A stretch of DNA of 12,364 nucleotides. Source: an uncultured Oscillospiraceae bacterium. Lineage in GTDB: Bacteria > Bacillota > Clostridia > Oscillospirales > Oscillospiraceae. Below the pieces are notes generated by a model, which did not search any database, had not been told where the DNA came from, and saw only the letters and a list, made by a program, of their open reading frames with translations. This document shows positions 6,057 to 12,364 of this stretch, piece after piece; position 1 is the stretch's first letter, and each line of letters opens with the position of its first letter. The stretch spans positions 1-12,364 of the forward strand of contig CAAFMG010000039.1 of assembly GCA_900763965.1 (NCBI GenBank), in the 5' to 3' direction. A program made the position numbers and the translations under genes.

Positions 6057-7296
6057 TCTTCGTAAAAAAATCGACGTATCCGGTCTGCTGCGGGCCAACG
6101 CCGTTACCATCATGTTTGTCGTGCTGTGTATCGTGTGCCTGGTATTTTCCGGACAGACAGTTCCCTATGTGCTGTATGAGCTGTTCGGCCGTCTGAGCCG
6201 GAACGCCTTTATCGTGCTGGCGCTGATCCTGCCCATCGTGGCAGGCATGGGCATCAACTTTGCCGTGACCATCGGTGCCATGGCGGCCCAGATCGCCGCA
6301 CTGTGGGTCATTGAGTGGGGCATCAGCGGCCTGGGGGGCTTCCTGGTGGCCATGCTGATGACCGTTCCCATTGCCGCCTTCTTCGGCTACCTCATCGGCA
6401 ACCTGCTGAACAAAATGAAGGGCCAGGAAATGATCGGCGGCCTGATCCTGGGCTACTTTGCCAATGGATTGTACCAGCTGCTGTTCCTGTTCATCTTCGG
6501 CAACCTGATCCCCCTGAAGGCCCCCGGCCTGGTGATCAAGGGCTCCACCGGTGTTGCCAATACCATTGACCTTTCCACGGATCGGGGCTTCAAATACGCC
6601 CTGGACGGTCTGTGGCGGGTACCCTTCGGCACCGGCCTGTACATCCTGTGCGGCGTGCTGGCAGTGGCGGCGGTGGCGGGCTTCCTGCTCAAGAGAAAGA
6701 GCCGCAACCGCACCTTGGCTACCCTGGGCTGCTGTGCCGGGCTGTGCATCGTCTATCAGATCCCCGGGGTGTCCAATCTGTTCTCCATGGTGCAGATCCC
6801 CATGGTCACCTTTATGCTGGTGGGTCTGCTGTGCGTGTTCAACAACGCCCTGATGCGGACCCGTCTGGGCCAGCAGTTCCGGGCCGTGGGTCAGAACCGC
6901 ACCGTGGCCAATGTCTCCGGTATCAATGTGGATCGGGTTCGGGTCATCGCCATTGTGATCTCCACCGTTCTGGCAGGCTGGGGCCAGCTGATCTTCGTGC
7001 AGAACATGGGCTCCTTCCAGACCTACGGTGCCCACGAGCAGGTGGGCCTGTATGCCGGTGCTGCCATTCTGGTGGGCGGCGCTTCCATCCGGAAGGCCAC
7101 CAATGCCCAGGCACTGCTGGGCTGTGTCCTGTTCCATCTGCTTTTCATCGTGGCGCCCTCGGCTGGCAAGAACCTGTTCGGTGATGCCGCCATCGGTGAA
7201 TACTTCCGGGTGTTCATCTCCTACGGCGTCATTGCCCTGGCTCTGGTGATGCACGCCTGGAGCGGCGTTCAGACCAAGAAGAAACAGGCAGCATAA
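6049..7296 (+). CDS. ABC permease, second subunit (RbsC/LivH-like)
   Basis: This polytopic membrane protein of 415 residues is the partner permease of the preceding one. I chose the GTG at 6049 because GGAGG (6036-6040) lies 8 nt before it; an in-frame GTG at 6040 overlaps that ribosome binding site. The start overlaps the end of the upstream permease gene by 8 nt, implying translational coupling. After a short basic N-terminus, hydrophobic segments run from about residue 20 to the end. The coupling segment AVGQNRTVANVSGINVDRVR (about 279-298) and AAILVGGAS match the same motifs in the first permease, as expected of a heterodimeric channel. It lacks the large extracytoplasmic insertion. The C-terminus ends in a Lys/Gln-rich tail. 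Confidence 0.92.
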   Translation: MRDLRKKIDVSGLLRANAVTIMFVVLCIVCLVFSGQTVPYVLYELFGRLSRNAFIVLALILPIVAGMGINFAVTIGAMAAQIAALWVIEWGISGLGGFLVAMLMTVPIAAFFGYLIGNLLNKMKGQEMIGGLILGYFANGLYQLLFLFIFGNLIPLKAPGLVIKGSTGVANTIDLSTDRGFKYALDGLWRVPFGTGLYILCGVLAVAAVAGFLLKRKSRNRTLATLGCCAGLCIVYQIPGVSNLFSMVQIPMVTFMLVGLLCVFNNALMRTRLGQQFRAVGQNRTVANVSGINVDRVRVIAIVISTVLAGWGQLIFVQNMGSFQTYGAHEQVGLYAGAAILVGGASIRKATNAQALLGCVLFHLLFIVAPSAGKNLFGDAAIGEYFRVFISYGVIALALVMHAWSGVQTKKKQAA

Positions 7297-7361
7297 CCCC
7301 TCCATTTGTGCCGCATTATTTTTCAAACAGCATTTTTCCTCCCACCGCATATTTACCCCAA

Positions 7362-7394
7362 AGGCCCGCAGCGATCTTCCCACGCTGCGGGCCT
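7362..7394 (+). terminator. Hairpin at the end of the transporter operon
   Basis: AGGCCCGCAGCG (7362-7373) pairs perfectly with CGCTGCGGGCCT (7383-7394), a strong 12-bp GC stem with a 9-nt loop, 65 nt after the last stop codon. The following GACCTATTTGC has no real T-run, so it is either an inefficient terminator or a 3'-end stabiliser of the operon message. Confidence 0.6.
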
Positions 7395-7444
7395 GACCTA
7401 TTTGCAAACTCTATAGATCTATCGGGATTATTGATTATTCCTAT

Positions 7445-7473
7445 TTTACATTCCCGCAGTTCTGTGTTAGACT
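7445..7473 (+). promoter_or_regulatory. Candidate promoter for a small RNA
   Basis: TTTACA (7445-7450), 17-nt spacer, TAGACT (7468-7473) with an extended TGT before it. The predicted start is near 7480. There is no credible protein gene directly downstream, but a structured segment ending in a terminator. Confidence 0.5.
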
Positions 7474-7479
7474 GAATAC

Positions 7480-7595
7480 AGCGAGAACGGATGACGGAAT
7501 TTGCCAGCTTCCGAAAAGCTCCGTTTTATACCATGCAGACCTACATGTCACCTCCTTTCCCTTTTGCAAAACCGCCCACGGGGGGCGGTTTTTGC
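7480..7595 (+). ncRNA. Candidate small RNA carrying an anti-Shine-Dalgarno sequence
   Basis: The predicted transcript of about 115 nt lies between the promoter at 7445-7473 and the terminator at 7568-7593. Its 5' part folds: ACGG (7494-7497) pairs with CCGT (7521-7524), enclosing AGCTT/AAGCT (7506-7510/7516-7520). It is followed by TCACCTCCTTT (7548-7558), the same sequence as the anti-Shine-Dalgarno end of 16S rRNA, then CCCTTTTGC and the terminator. Pyrimidine-rich, SD-complementary single strands before a terminator are typical of regulatory RNAs in Firmicutes such as RsaE/RoxS. A 41-codon frame from 7491 runs through the terminator and has no good ribosome binding site, so coding is unlikely. 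The exact ends are inferred. Confidence 0.4.
7568..7593 (+). terminator. Rho-independent terminator
   Basis: AAAACCGCCC (7568-7577) pairs with GGGCGGTTTT (7583-7592) and the T-run continues to 7593. It would end the candidate small RNA and any transcription leaking from the transporter operon. Confidence 0.75.
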
Positions 7596-7606
7596 GTGCC
7601 ATGTAG

Positions 7607-7625
7607 GGGCGGATAGTATCCGCCC
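7607..7625. repeat. Perfect palindrome of the gut-Clostridia intergenic type
   Basis: GGGCGGATA and TATCCGCCC flank a single G. The unit resembles short palindromes that recur in intergenic regions of related genomes (from memory); part of the motif, GGGCGGATAG, occurs again at 7791-7800. Confidence 0.6.
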
Positions 7626-7745
7626 GCCAACGTGGCAGATTTTTGAGCAGAACCGTATTGGCCCGGTAATGTAACAATGTTGCAAATATACCATGTTTCG
7701 ACATTGTACCCCGGAATTTTAATGGAAAAATGTTCGTGTTGCATT

Positions 7746-7834
7746 GTCGGCGCTTTGCGCCGACGTTATTTCCCCTATGGGGAAATAACCGGGCGGATAG
7801 CCGTTGAATTATGGTGTGATCGCCCCCGGCGATC
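7746..7834. repeat. Cluster of three perfect hairpins
   Basis: Hairpin 1 is 7746-7753/7757-7764 (8 bp, loop TTT). Hairpin 2 is 7765-7775/7779-7789 (11 bp, loop TAT), directly abutting the first. Hairpin 3 is 7818-7824/7828-7834 (7 bp, loop CCC). None carries a T-run and the region has no credible gene. It is probably a degraded intergenic repeat. Confidence 0.6.
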
Positions 7835-7944
7835 ATTGGATTTTGATTCGCTGCGCGGCGCACCACCCTACACGGTCTGTACCGCCGAATTACCGCCGCA
7901 AAAATTAATGAAGTTTTAAAGGATACGCGCTACTAGGCAAAAAT

Positions 7945-7982
7945 AAAAGGATCCGTCAACACATAGTTGGTGGATCCTTTTT
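7945..7982. terminator. Bidirectional terminator
   Basis: AAAAGGATCC plus GTCAAC pairs with GTTGGT plus GGATCCTTTT, a 16-bp stem with two G-U pairs and loop ACATA. T-rich tracts flank it on both strands. On the minus strand it ends the DUF4177-like gene; on the + strand it insulates that gene from upstream transcription. Confidence 0.88.
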
Positions 7983-8026
7983 GCAGTTCTTTCCTCTTGC
8001 CAATGGGCAAGGGGAAAGCTACCGCT

Positions 8027-8242
8027 TTATTCGTCTTTTTCAAATTTTTCAAAGATCAGATCCATTTTCTGGATATGACCGGTTCCCCGCTGCCTTGTGG
8101 GGATGTATCCCACATAGCGCCAGCCATAGGCGGCCCGCTGGTCGATCAGGGAGCGGTAATCCTCAATATCGTACACATTTCCGGAGCCAAGCCCCCAGCC
8201 CCCAAAATCACAGCTTATGGTTTCATGTTCGTATCGGTACAT
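8027..8242 (-). CDS. Small DUF4177-like protein
   Basis: This 71-residue soluble protein has no signal peptide or membrane segment. The start is the ATG at 8242, with AAGGAGG about 5-6 nt upstream and a strong promoter 47 nt before it; a longer frame to 8317 overlaps that promoter and was discarded. The pattern is an N-terminal aromatic beta strand (MYRYEHETI), a Gly-rich loop, then a helix ending in YGWRYVGYIP (about 39-48) and a final strand MDLIFEKFEKDE. This resembles DUF4177, whose members carry a conserved GW-V motif and a C-terminal I/F-x-K/R strand. The function of that family is unknown. It is monocistronic between its own promoter and a bidirectional terminator. Confidence 0.75.
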   Translation of the reverse strand: MYRYEHETISCDFGGWGLGSGNVYDIEDYRSLIDQRAAYGWRYVGYIPTRQRGTGHIQKMDLIFEKFEKDE

Positions 8243-8288
8243 GGCAGTTCCTCCTTGTTTGTGTCGGATTTCCCTGGGGGATGGGGTC

Positions 8289-8317
8289 AGTATAGCATAT
8301 TCTGCCTTCCGTTGCAA
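8289..8317 (-). promoter_or_regulatory. Promoter of the DUF4177-like gene
   Basis: On the minus strand, TTGCAA (8312-8317), 17-nt spacer, TATACT (8289-8294) preceded by TGC. The predicted leader is about 40 nt. Confidence 0.85.
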
Positions 8318-8361
8318 CAGGCGGGAAAGACATTTGGGGGAGCTTCCCTAACTTTTCAGGG

Positions 8362-10059
8362 TCATTCCTTTGGAAAGCAGGTGAGCGCCAGCACCGGCGG
8401 AAGGGTCAGAATCAGGGGGTAGGCGTATCGGAATTCGTCGAATACCGGGGTGCCAATCAGAAGCCCAAAGAGTACCGAGAACCAGGGAAGGGTCAGGATC
8501 CACACCTTGTTTCTGCGGACACGGCTGAGATAGCAGCACAGGATCATCAGCCAGCACTGCAAGCCGATGCTGTAAAAGGGCTGTAGGAAGGGAATGATCT
8601 CGATATACCGGAAGCAACGTACAGCCATGCGGCTGATCAGAGAGCTTCCCGGCTGGCTGAAAAGTCCCAGCTCGTTTTCAAAAATCCCGTTGGAGACCAC
8701 ATAGTTTTCATAACCGCTGTCCCAATAGCCCTTGGTCTGATCCACCCAGGCTCTGGCATAGGCGCCGGGATACCGCAGCCACAGACGGAAATAGGTTTCG
8801 GGAGCTTGGGAAATGACTTCCTGGCCGTTGCTGCGCACCAGAGCCTTGATGGGATCTGACAAATCAGATTCATAGACCTGGGCAATGGCCGTTAGGTCCA
8901 CAACTGCTGCGATCTGCTCGGCTTCTTCGTCGGTCAGAGGCTTTCCTTCCTGAACGACCCGTGCTACCTGCTGCAATGGAATGGAGGCAGCTTCCACATA
9001 ATCACTGCCGGGTATCTGCTGCATGGACAGGAAGGGGCCGGATAGGAACACACCGACAAGCAGGACACAGCTCATGGCAGCCTTGAGCTTCCCGTTGCGG
9101 GGAAGCGTTGCCAGCACGGTGACGAGAAGAACGCCATACACCAGCATACCGTTGGTGCGCCAAAGACATACACCCAGTCCGGACAGAAGAAACAGGATCA
9201 CATCCAGATTTTTTCGGCCTTCTACACCCTGGAGAATGCGGTAAAGGGCGGTGATGCATACCAGACAGGCCAGACTAAAGGGGATATCCTTCCACATGGT
9301 GACACTGTAGGCGATGTTGTAATGGGCCAGAGCGTAAGCGGCCCATACCAGACCAATGCACCCTTTGGGGAGGCGCTGCTGATACAGCGTCACCAGCACA
9401 TAGGATGCCCCTGCTGCAAACAGCAGGATCTGAAACAGGCTGAACAGTCCCACACCGGCCTGAAGACTGCCGAACAAAGCCTGCCCGATTCCAACGAACA
9501 GGGCGATGGTTTTCGTGTGCCAGTAGGGGTTCAGGTTCCGGTAGTGCCCGGAGCAAATCTCTCCCATCTGTCCGAGGGAGTCAGCACTTAAAATTCCGGG
9601 CCAGGCTGCAAGGAGCAGATACAGGCCGTCAATGAGGACAATGGAAGCAAAGCAGATCCGAAAAAAACGCCGGGGGTTCCGGTTCCCCTCCGGATCTGCC
9701 TGGGAAAGAGGCAGTCTGCGGCGCAGACAGGGAATCACATTCCAAAGCAGGAAGAACCCACCCAAAAGGGAGACCAGCAGCGTCAGCAGTCCCATAAATC
9801 CAGCCGCCGGGAAAAATAGGGGATGGTTGGCACATACGCTGGCCAGGGAAAATGCGGCGGCAAGTGCACAGGATCCCAAAGAGCGGGAAGGGGAGGGATT
9901 GCGGGCGTTGTCCACAATGGAGAGGCAGCCGGCCATGGCCCACAAGGCATTGACAAACAGGTAGGACTGGGCGTTCTGCAAATTGACCAGCCAGCTCAGT
10001 ACCAGCATGATTTGAATCAGGGCGGACCATCTGCTGGGGATACCGTGTTTCTTATGCAT
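8362..10059 (-). CDS. DUF6020-like polytopic membrane protein
   Basis: This 565-residue protein has roughly a dozen hydrophobic segments. The start is the ATG at 10059, with GAGGAG 8 nt upstream; the in-frame ATG at 10086 lacks a ribosome binding site. The segment PGILSADSLGQMGEICSG (from about residue 153), followed by NPYWHTKTI, the TMWKDIPF segment (about 253-260) and the LWRTNGML motif are features I associate with DUF6020, a group resembling GT-C membrane glycosyltransferases. The first loop with acidic Asp after PG-LS-DS is where such enzymes hold catalytic residues. A large soluble loop spans roughly residues 345-450. A role in transferring a lipid-linked sugar at the cell envelope is inference. 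It has its own promoter, separate from rny upstream, and no clear terminator follows the stop. Confidence 0.75.
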   Translation of the reverse strand: MHKKHGIPSRWSALIQIMLVLSWLVNLQNAQSYLFVNALWAMAGCLSIVDNARNPSPSRSLGSCALAAAFSLASVCANHPLFFPAAGFMGLLTLLVSLLGGFFLLWNVIPCLRRRLPLSQADPEGNRNPRRFFRICFASIVLIDGLYLLLAAWPGILSADSLGQMGEICSGHYRNLNPYWHTKTIALFVGIGQALFGSLQAGVGLFSLFQILLFAAGASYVLVTLYQQRLPKGCIGLVWAAYALAHYNIAYSVTMWKDIPFSLACLVCITALYRILQGVEGRKNLDVILFLLSGLGVCLWRTNGMLVYGVLLVTVLATLPRNGKLKAAMSCVLLVGVFLSGPFLSMQQIPGSDYVEAASIPLQQVARVVQEGKPLTDEEAEQIAAVVDLTAIAQVYESDLSDPIKALVRSNGQEVISQAPETYFRLWLRYPGAYARAWVDQTKGYWDSGYENYVVSNGIFENELGLFSQPGSSLISRMAVRCFRYIEIIPFLQPFYSIGLQCWLMILCCYLSRVRRNKVWILTLPWFSVLFGLLIGTPVFDEFRYAYPLILTLPPVLALTCFPKE

Positions 10060-10105
10060 ATACAAGCTCCTCTCAAAAGATTTCAATATATCCGTCCAAA
10101 TACGG

Positions 10106-10133
10106 ATTATAGGGGCAATTGGGGAAAAGTCAA
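10106..10133 (-). promoter_or_regulatory. Promoter of the DUF6020-like gene
   Basis: On the minus strand, TTGACT (10128-10133), 16-nt spacer, perfect TATAAT (10106-10111). A 6-bp inverted repeat ATCCGT/ACGGAT (10090-10095/10102-10107) touches the -10 and spans the likely start; it could be an operator or a leader hairpin. Confidence 0.85.
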
Positions 10134-10152
10134 GAAATCACCCGGATCATAT

Positions 10153-10184
10153 AAAAACCGGAGTGCTTTTCACACTCCGGTTTT
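10153..10184 (-). terminator. Terminator of rny
   Basis: AAAACCGGAGTG and CACTCCGGTTTT (10154-10165/10173-10184) form a 12-bp stem with a 7-nt loop and T-tract on the minus strand, 13 nt after the rny stop. It separates rny from the DUF6020-like gene. Confidence 0.92.
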
Positions 10185-10196
10185 GCGGAAATCTGA

Positions 10197-11744
10197 TTAC
10201 TTGGCGTATTCCACAGCCTTGGTCTCCCGGATGACGTTGACCTTGATCTGACCGGGGTATTCCAGCTCGGACTCGATCTTCTTGGCAATGTCCCGGGCCA
10301 GCAGGATCATGTTGTCCTCGGTGACCACTTCGGGCTTGACCATGATGCGGACTTCCCGGCCTGCCTGAATGGCGAAGGCCTTTTCCACGCCGGGGTAGGA
10401 GCCGGTGAGCTCCTCCAGCTTTTGCAGACGGCGGATGTAGTTCTCCACGTTCTCACGGCGGGCACCGGGACGGGCGGCGGAGATGGCATCGGCGGCCTGA
10501 ACCAGAACGGCAATGGTGGTCTTGGGCTCCACATCACCGTGGTGGGCTTCAATGGCGTTGACGATCACGGGATTTTCCTTGTACTTCCGGGCAAGGTCGG
10601 CACCCAGCTGGACATGGCTGCCTTCCACCTCATGGTCGATGGATTTGCCCAGGTCATGCAGCAGACCGGCCCGCTTTGCCATGGCCACATCCAGACCCAA
10701 CTCGGCGGCCATCAGACCGGCAATGTGGGCAACCTCGATGGAGTGGTTCAGCACGTTCTGGCCATAGGAGGTGCGGTACTTCTGACGGCCCAGAATCTTT
10801 ACCAGCTCGGGGTTCAGGTTGTGAACGCCGGTCTCGTAGCAGGCGCGCTCGCCCTCTTCCCGGATGGTGCGGTCCACTTCCTTGCGGGCCTTTTCCACCA
10901 TATCCTCAATGCGGGTGGGATGGATACGGCCGTCCACAATGAGCTTCTCCAGAGCCAGTCTGGCGATCTCCCGGCGGACGGGATCAAAGGAGGAGACGGT
11001 AATGGCCTCCGGGGTATCGTCGATGATCAGATCCACACCGGTGATGGTCTCCAGGGTGCGGATGTTCCGGCCTTCCCGGCCGATGATGCGGCCCTTCATT
11101 TCGTCGTTGGGCAGGGTGACCACAGAGACGGTGACCTCTGCGGCGTGGTCGGCGGCGCAGCGCTGAATAGCGGTGGCAATGACCTCCCGCGCCTTGTCCT
11201 CGGCCTCGTCCTTCAGCTGCTGCTCAATCTCCTTGATCTTCATGGCGGCATCGTGACGGACTTCTTCCTCCACGCTTTCCAGCAGGCACTGCTTGGCCTG
11301 CTCCTGGGTCAGCTCGGAGATCTTTTCCAGGGTAGCCATCTGTTGGGCCTTGATCTCATCGGCCTGCGCCTGGGTCTCGGAAACCTTGGCAAGCTTCTTT
11401 GCCAGTTCCTCTTCCTTGCGCTCAAAGGCTTCGGTCTTCTTGTCCAGGGTGGCTTCTTTCTGTTCCAGGCGGCGCTCCTGCTTGCTCAGCTCGGCGCGGC
11501 GCTCTTTGACTTCTTTGTCGTGTTCCGTGCGTGATTTATGGATCTCATCCTTGGCTTCCAGAAGCATTTCCTTCTTGCGGCTTTCGCCGGTGCGAATGGC
11601 TTCGTTAATCAGACGGGTTGCTTCCAGTTCGGCAGAGCCGATCTCCTTTTCGGCGGTCTTCTTGCGAATGGCAATACCAATCAGCGAGCCGACACCCAAA
11701 CCGACAACCGTGCCAACGATGGCAGTAATCATTTCAGTAACCAT
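10197..11744 (-). CDS. rny: Ribonuclease Y
   Basis: This 515-residue membrane-anchored endoribonuclease starts mRNA decay and processing in Firmicutes. All parts are in the usual order and the length is normal (about 520). An N-terminal membrane segment (about residues 5-25) is followed by a long charged coiled coil (about 30-200), a KH RNA-binding domain with GRIIGREGRN (218-227), and an HD domain with the metal-binding His363-Asp364 in LLHDLGKSID. Further HD residues follow in EGSH and EAHHGD. The start is the ATG at 11744; AAGGAGGTG (11757-11765) lies 12 nt before it, rather far, but no closer start is possible because the upstream frame stops. It is transcribed alone from a promoter about 220 nt upstream and ends in its own terminator. 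Confidence 0.98.
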   Translation of the reverse strand: MVTEMITAIVGTVVGLGVGSLIGIAIRKKTAEKEIGSAELEATRLINEAIRTGESRKKEMLLEAKDEIHKSRTEHDKEVKERRAELSKQERRLEQKEATLDKKTEAFERKEEELAKKLAKVSETQAQADEIKAQQMATLEKISELTQEQAKQCLLESVEEEVRHDAAMKIKEIEQQLKDEAEDKAREVIATAIQRCAADHAAEVTVSVVTLPNDEMKGRIIGREGRNIRTLETITGVDLIIDDTPEAITVSSFDPVRREIARLALEKLIVDGRIHPTRIEDMVEKARKEVDRTIREEGERACYETGVHNLNPELVKILGRQKYRTSYGQNVLNHSIEVAHIAGLMAAELGLDVAMAKRAGLLHDLGKSIDHEVEGSHVQLGADLARKYKENPVIVNAIEAHHGDVEPKTTIAVLVQAADAISAARPGARRENVENYIRRLQKLEELTGSYPGVEKAFAIQAGREVRIMVKPEVVTEDNMILLARDIAKKIESELEYPGQIKVNVIRETKAVEYAK

Positions 11745-11953
11745 AAATTAGCGGCACACCTCCTTCTTAATAATAAAGCATCGAAGGGGTGGGCGCATTG
11801 TCCCTATATGAAATTCAGCATGACAACCGGCAGGAGACCCCTGCCGGAGAAAATCATAACAAAAAACCGTAACGGTACAAAACGCTTCCCCCGGCTCGAA
11901 TGGCCGGTTATCAATGAAACACTTTGGCTTCTGCCAAAAGCGTACACCATACC
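11745..11953 (-). promoter_or_regulatory. Long structured 5' leader of rny
   Basis: The predicted leader is about 205 nt. It contains a perfect 8-bp hairpin (11827-11834/11840-11847, CCGGCAGG/CCTGCCGG) and a smaller TTTGGC-AGAA-GCCAAA hairpin near its 5' end. No reading frame with a ribosome binding site is seen in it. It does not match a riboswitch that I recognise. Autoregulation of RNase Y through its own leader is a possible explanation, but inference only. Confidence 0.45.
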
Positions 11954-11959
11954 AAAGTT

Positions 11960-11988
11960 ATTTTAACCAGATACGCACCGAATGTCAA
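11960..11988 (-). promoter_or_regulatory. Promoter of rny
   Basis: On the minus strand, perfect TTGACA (11983-11988), 17-nt spacer, TAAAAT (11960-11965). It faces away from the tRNA-Leu promoter with about 55 nt between the two -35 boxes. Confidence 0.88.
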
Positions 11989-12043
11989 GGGCAAATTCTC
12001 CCCATTTGACGAGTTTTTGGGTAGAAAATCCCCGGCCATTGGA

Positions 12044-12073
12044 TTGACAAGGAGGGGGTGGCCATGATAAAAT
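12044..12073 (+). promoter_or_regulatory. Promoter of tRNA-Leu
   Basis: Perfect TTGACA (12044-12049), 18-nt spacer, TAAAAT (12068-12073) with an extended TGA. Transcription would start near 12080, leaving a precursor 5' leader of about 115 nt before the mature tRNA. Confidence 0.8.
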
Positions 12074-12196
12074 GATTTTCGCCCACAATGGGTCGGGCAA
12101 AAGCAGATTTTCCTGTTTTTGATACAACGCAGATCCGCCCCAAGGGCCGACCTCGGATGCCTCCTCCGTGTAAAAATCAGAGGCACAAATGAACAT

Positions 12197-12279
12197 GCGG
12201 GCGTGGTGGAATTGGTAGACTCGGTGGATTTAGGTTCCTCTGCGAAAGCGTGCAGGTTCGAGTCCTGTCGCCCGCACCA
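12197..12279 (+). tRNA. tRNA-Leu (anticodon TAG)
   Basis: The acceptor stem GCGGGCG/CGCCCGC is perfect, the discriminator is A and CCA is encoded (12277-12279). The D-arm has GGTGGAATTGGTAGAC. The anticodon loop TTTAGGT (12229-12235) gives TAG, which reads CUA/CUG leucine codons. The long variable arm of a class II tRNA has a GAAA loop, and the T-arm has TTCGAGT. The anticodon stem GTGGA/TCCTC contains one T-T mismatch (12225 with 12239) where related tRNAs normally pair. The gene is otherwise intact and has a strong promoter and terminator. Confidence 0.94.
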
Positions 12280-12320
12280 AAAGCAAAAAGTGCCACCCAG
12301 GGGTGGCGCTTTTTGCTTTT
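12280..12320 (+). terminator. Terminator of tRNA-Leu
   Basis: Positions 12279-12298 pair with 12301-12320 over 20 bp with a single G-U pair, AAAAGC... opposite ...GCTTTT. The stem starts at the A of CCA, as after tRNA-Arg. Confidence 0.92.
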
Positions 12321-12328
12321 GATGCGGC

Positions 12329-12364
12329 CAGGACTCGAATCCATTTAAATGACAAATGTCAGTG
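12329..12364. repeat. Truncated second copy of the cloverleaf-like element
   Basis: After the tRNA-Leu terminator, CAGGACTCGAA (12329-12339) is the reverse complement of the tRNA-Leu T-arm. It is followed by the same CATTTAAATG palindrome (12342-12351) as at 257-266, then GACAAATGTC and AGTG, where the window ends. In the first copy the same position reads GCCCCATGCC then AGTG, so the hairpin loop is kept while the stem differs. Confidence 0.7.

Noticed and set aside
7491..7616. 41-codon + strand frame inside the candidate small RNA
   Set aside because: It reads through the terminator hairpin and has no good SD, so it is better explained by the RNA itself.
7541..7744. Minus-strand small frame over the palindromes
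   Set aside because: It is made of repeat sequence. The strong SD at 7548-7558 on that strand is followed by ATG-TAG, so it starts nothing.
12119..12322. Open frame across tRNA-Leu
   Set aside because: It spans the tRNA gene and its terminator and has no ribosome binding site.

Overview
The window looks like a chromosomal segment of a gut-type Firmicute, most likely a Clostridia/Oscillospirales member. The reasons are strong AAGGAGG ribosome binding sites, sigma-A promoters often with an extended TGn -10, tRNA genes that encode their own CCA, an RNase Y gene, a DUF3798-type lipoprotein/ABC cassette, and fairly GC-rich coding DNA beside AT-rich promoters. The taxonomic placement is inference from style and gene families; there is no rRNA here to settle it.

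Left part (1-1110): a tRNA-Arg(CCG) gene with a strong promoter and a 17-bp terminator hairpin, followed by nearly 900 bases without protein genes. This stretch is highly structured. An inverted copy of the tRNA T-arm opens a cloverleaf-like element (13-bp outer stem enclosing three 10-bp hairpins). Two further direct copies of the last 20 nt of the tRNA gene follow, one still carrying a terminator-like hairpin. Then comes a 155-bp MITE-like inverted-repeat element, then an AT-rich promoter region.

Centre (1175-7296): a four-gene operon on the + strand: DUF3798 substrate-binding lipoprotein, RbsA/YufO-type double ATPase, and two permeases of the RbsC/LivH-like superfamily. Together they should form one ABC importer of unknown substrate. 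The first permease has an unusual 230-residue extracytoplasmic insertion. A stable TTCG-loop hairpin and a terminator-like hairpin lie between the lipoprotein gene and the ATPase gene and probably let the lipoprotein be made in excess.

Right-centre (7297-8026): intergenic DNA with a hairpin at the end of the operon, a candidate small RNA (promoter, folded 5' part, full anti-Shine-Dalgarno sequence, terminator), several perfect palindromes, and a bidirectional terminator.

Right part (8027-12364): three minus-strand genes, each with a recognisable promoter: a 71-residue DUF4177-like protein, a DUF6020-like polytopic membrane protein, and RNase Y (rny) with a leader of about 200 nt. Divergent from rny is a + strand promoter for tRNA-Leu(TAG), which ends in a 20-bp terminator. 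Just after that terminator the window cuts into a second copy of the cloverleaf-like element seen after tRNA-Arg. Its first hairpin has the same loop but a different stem, which makes the family the most unusual signal in the window.
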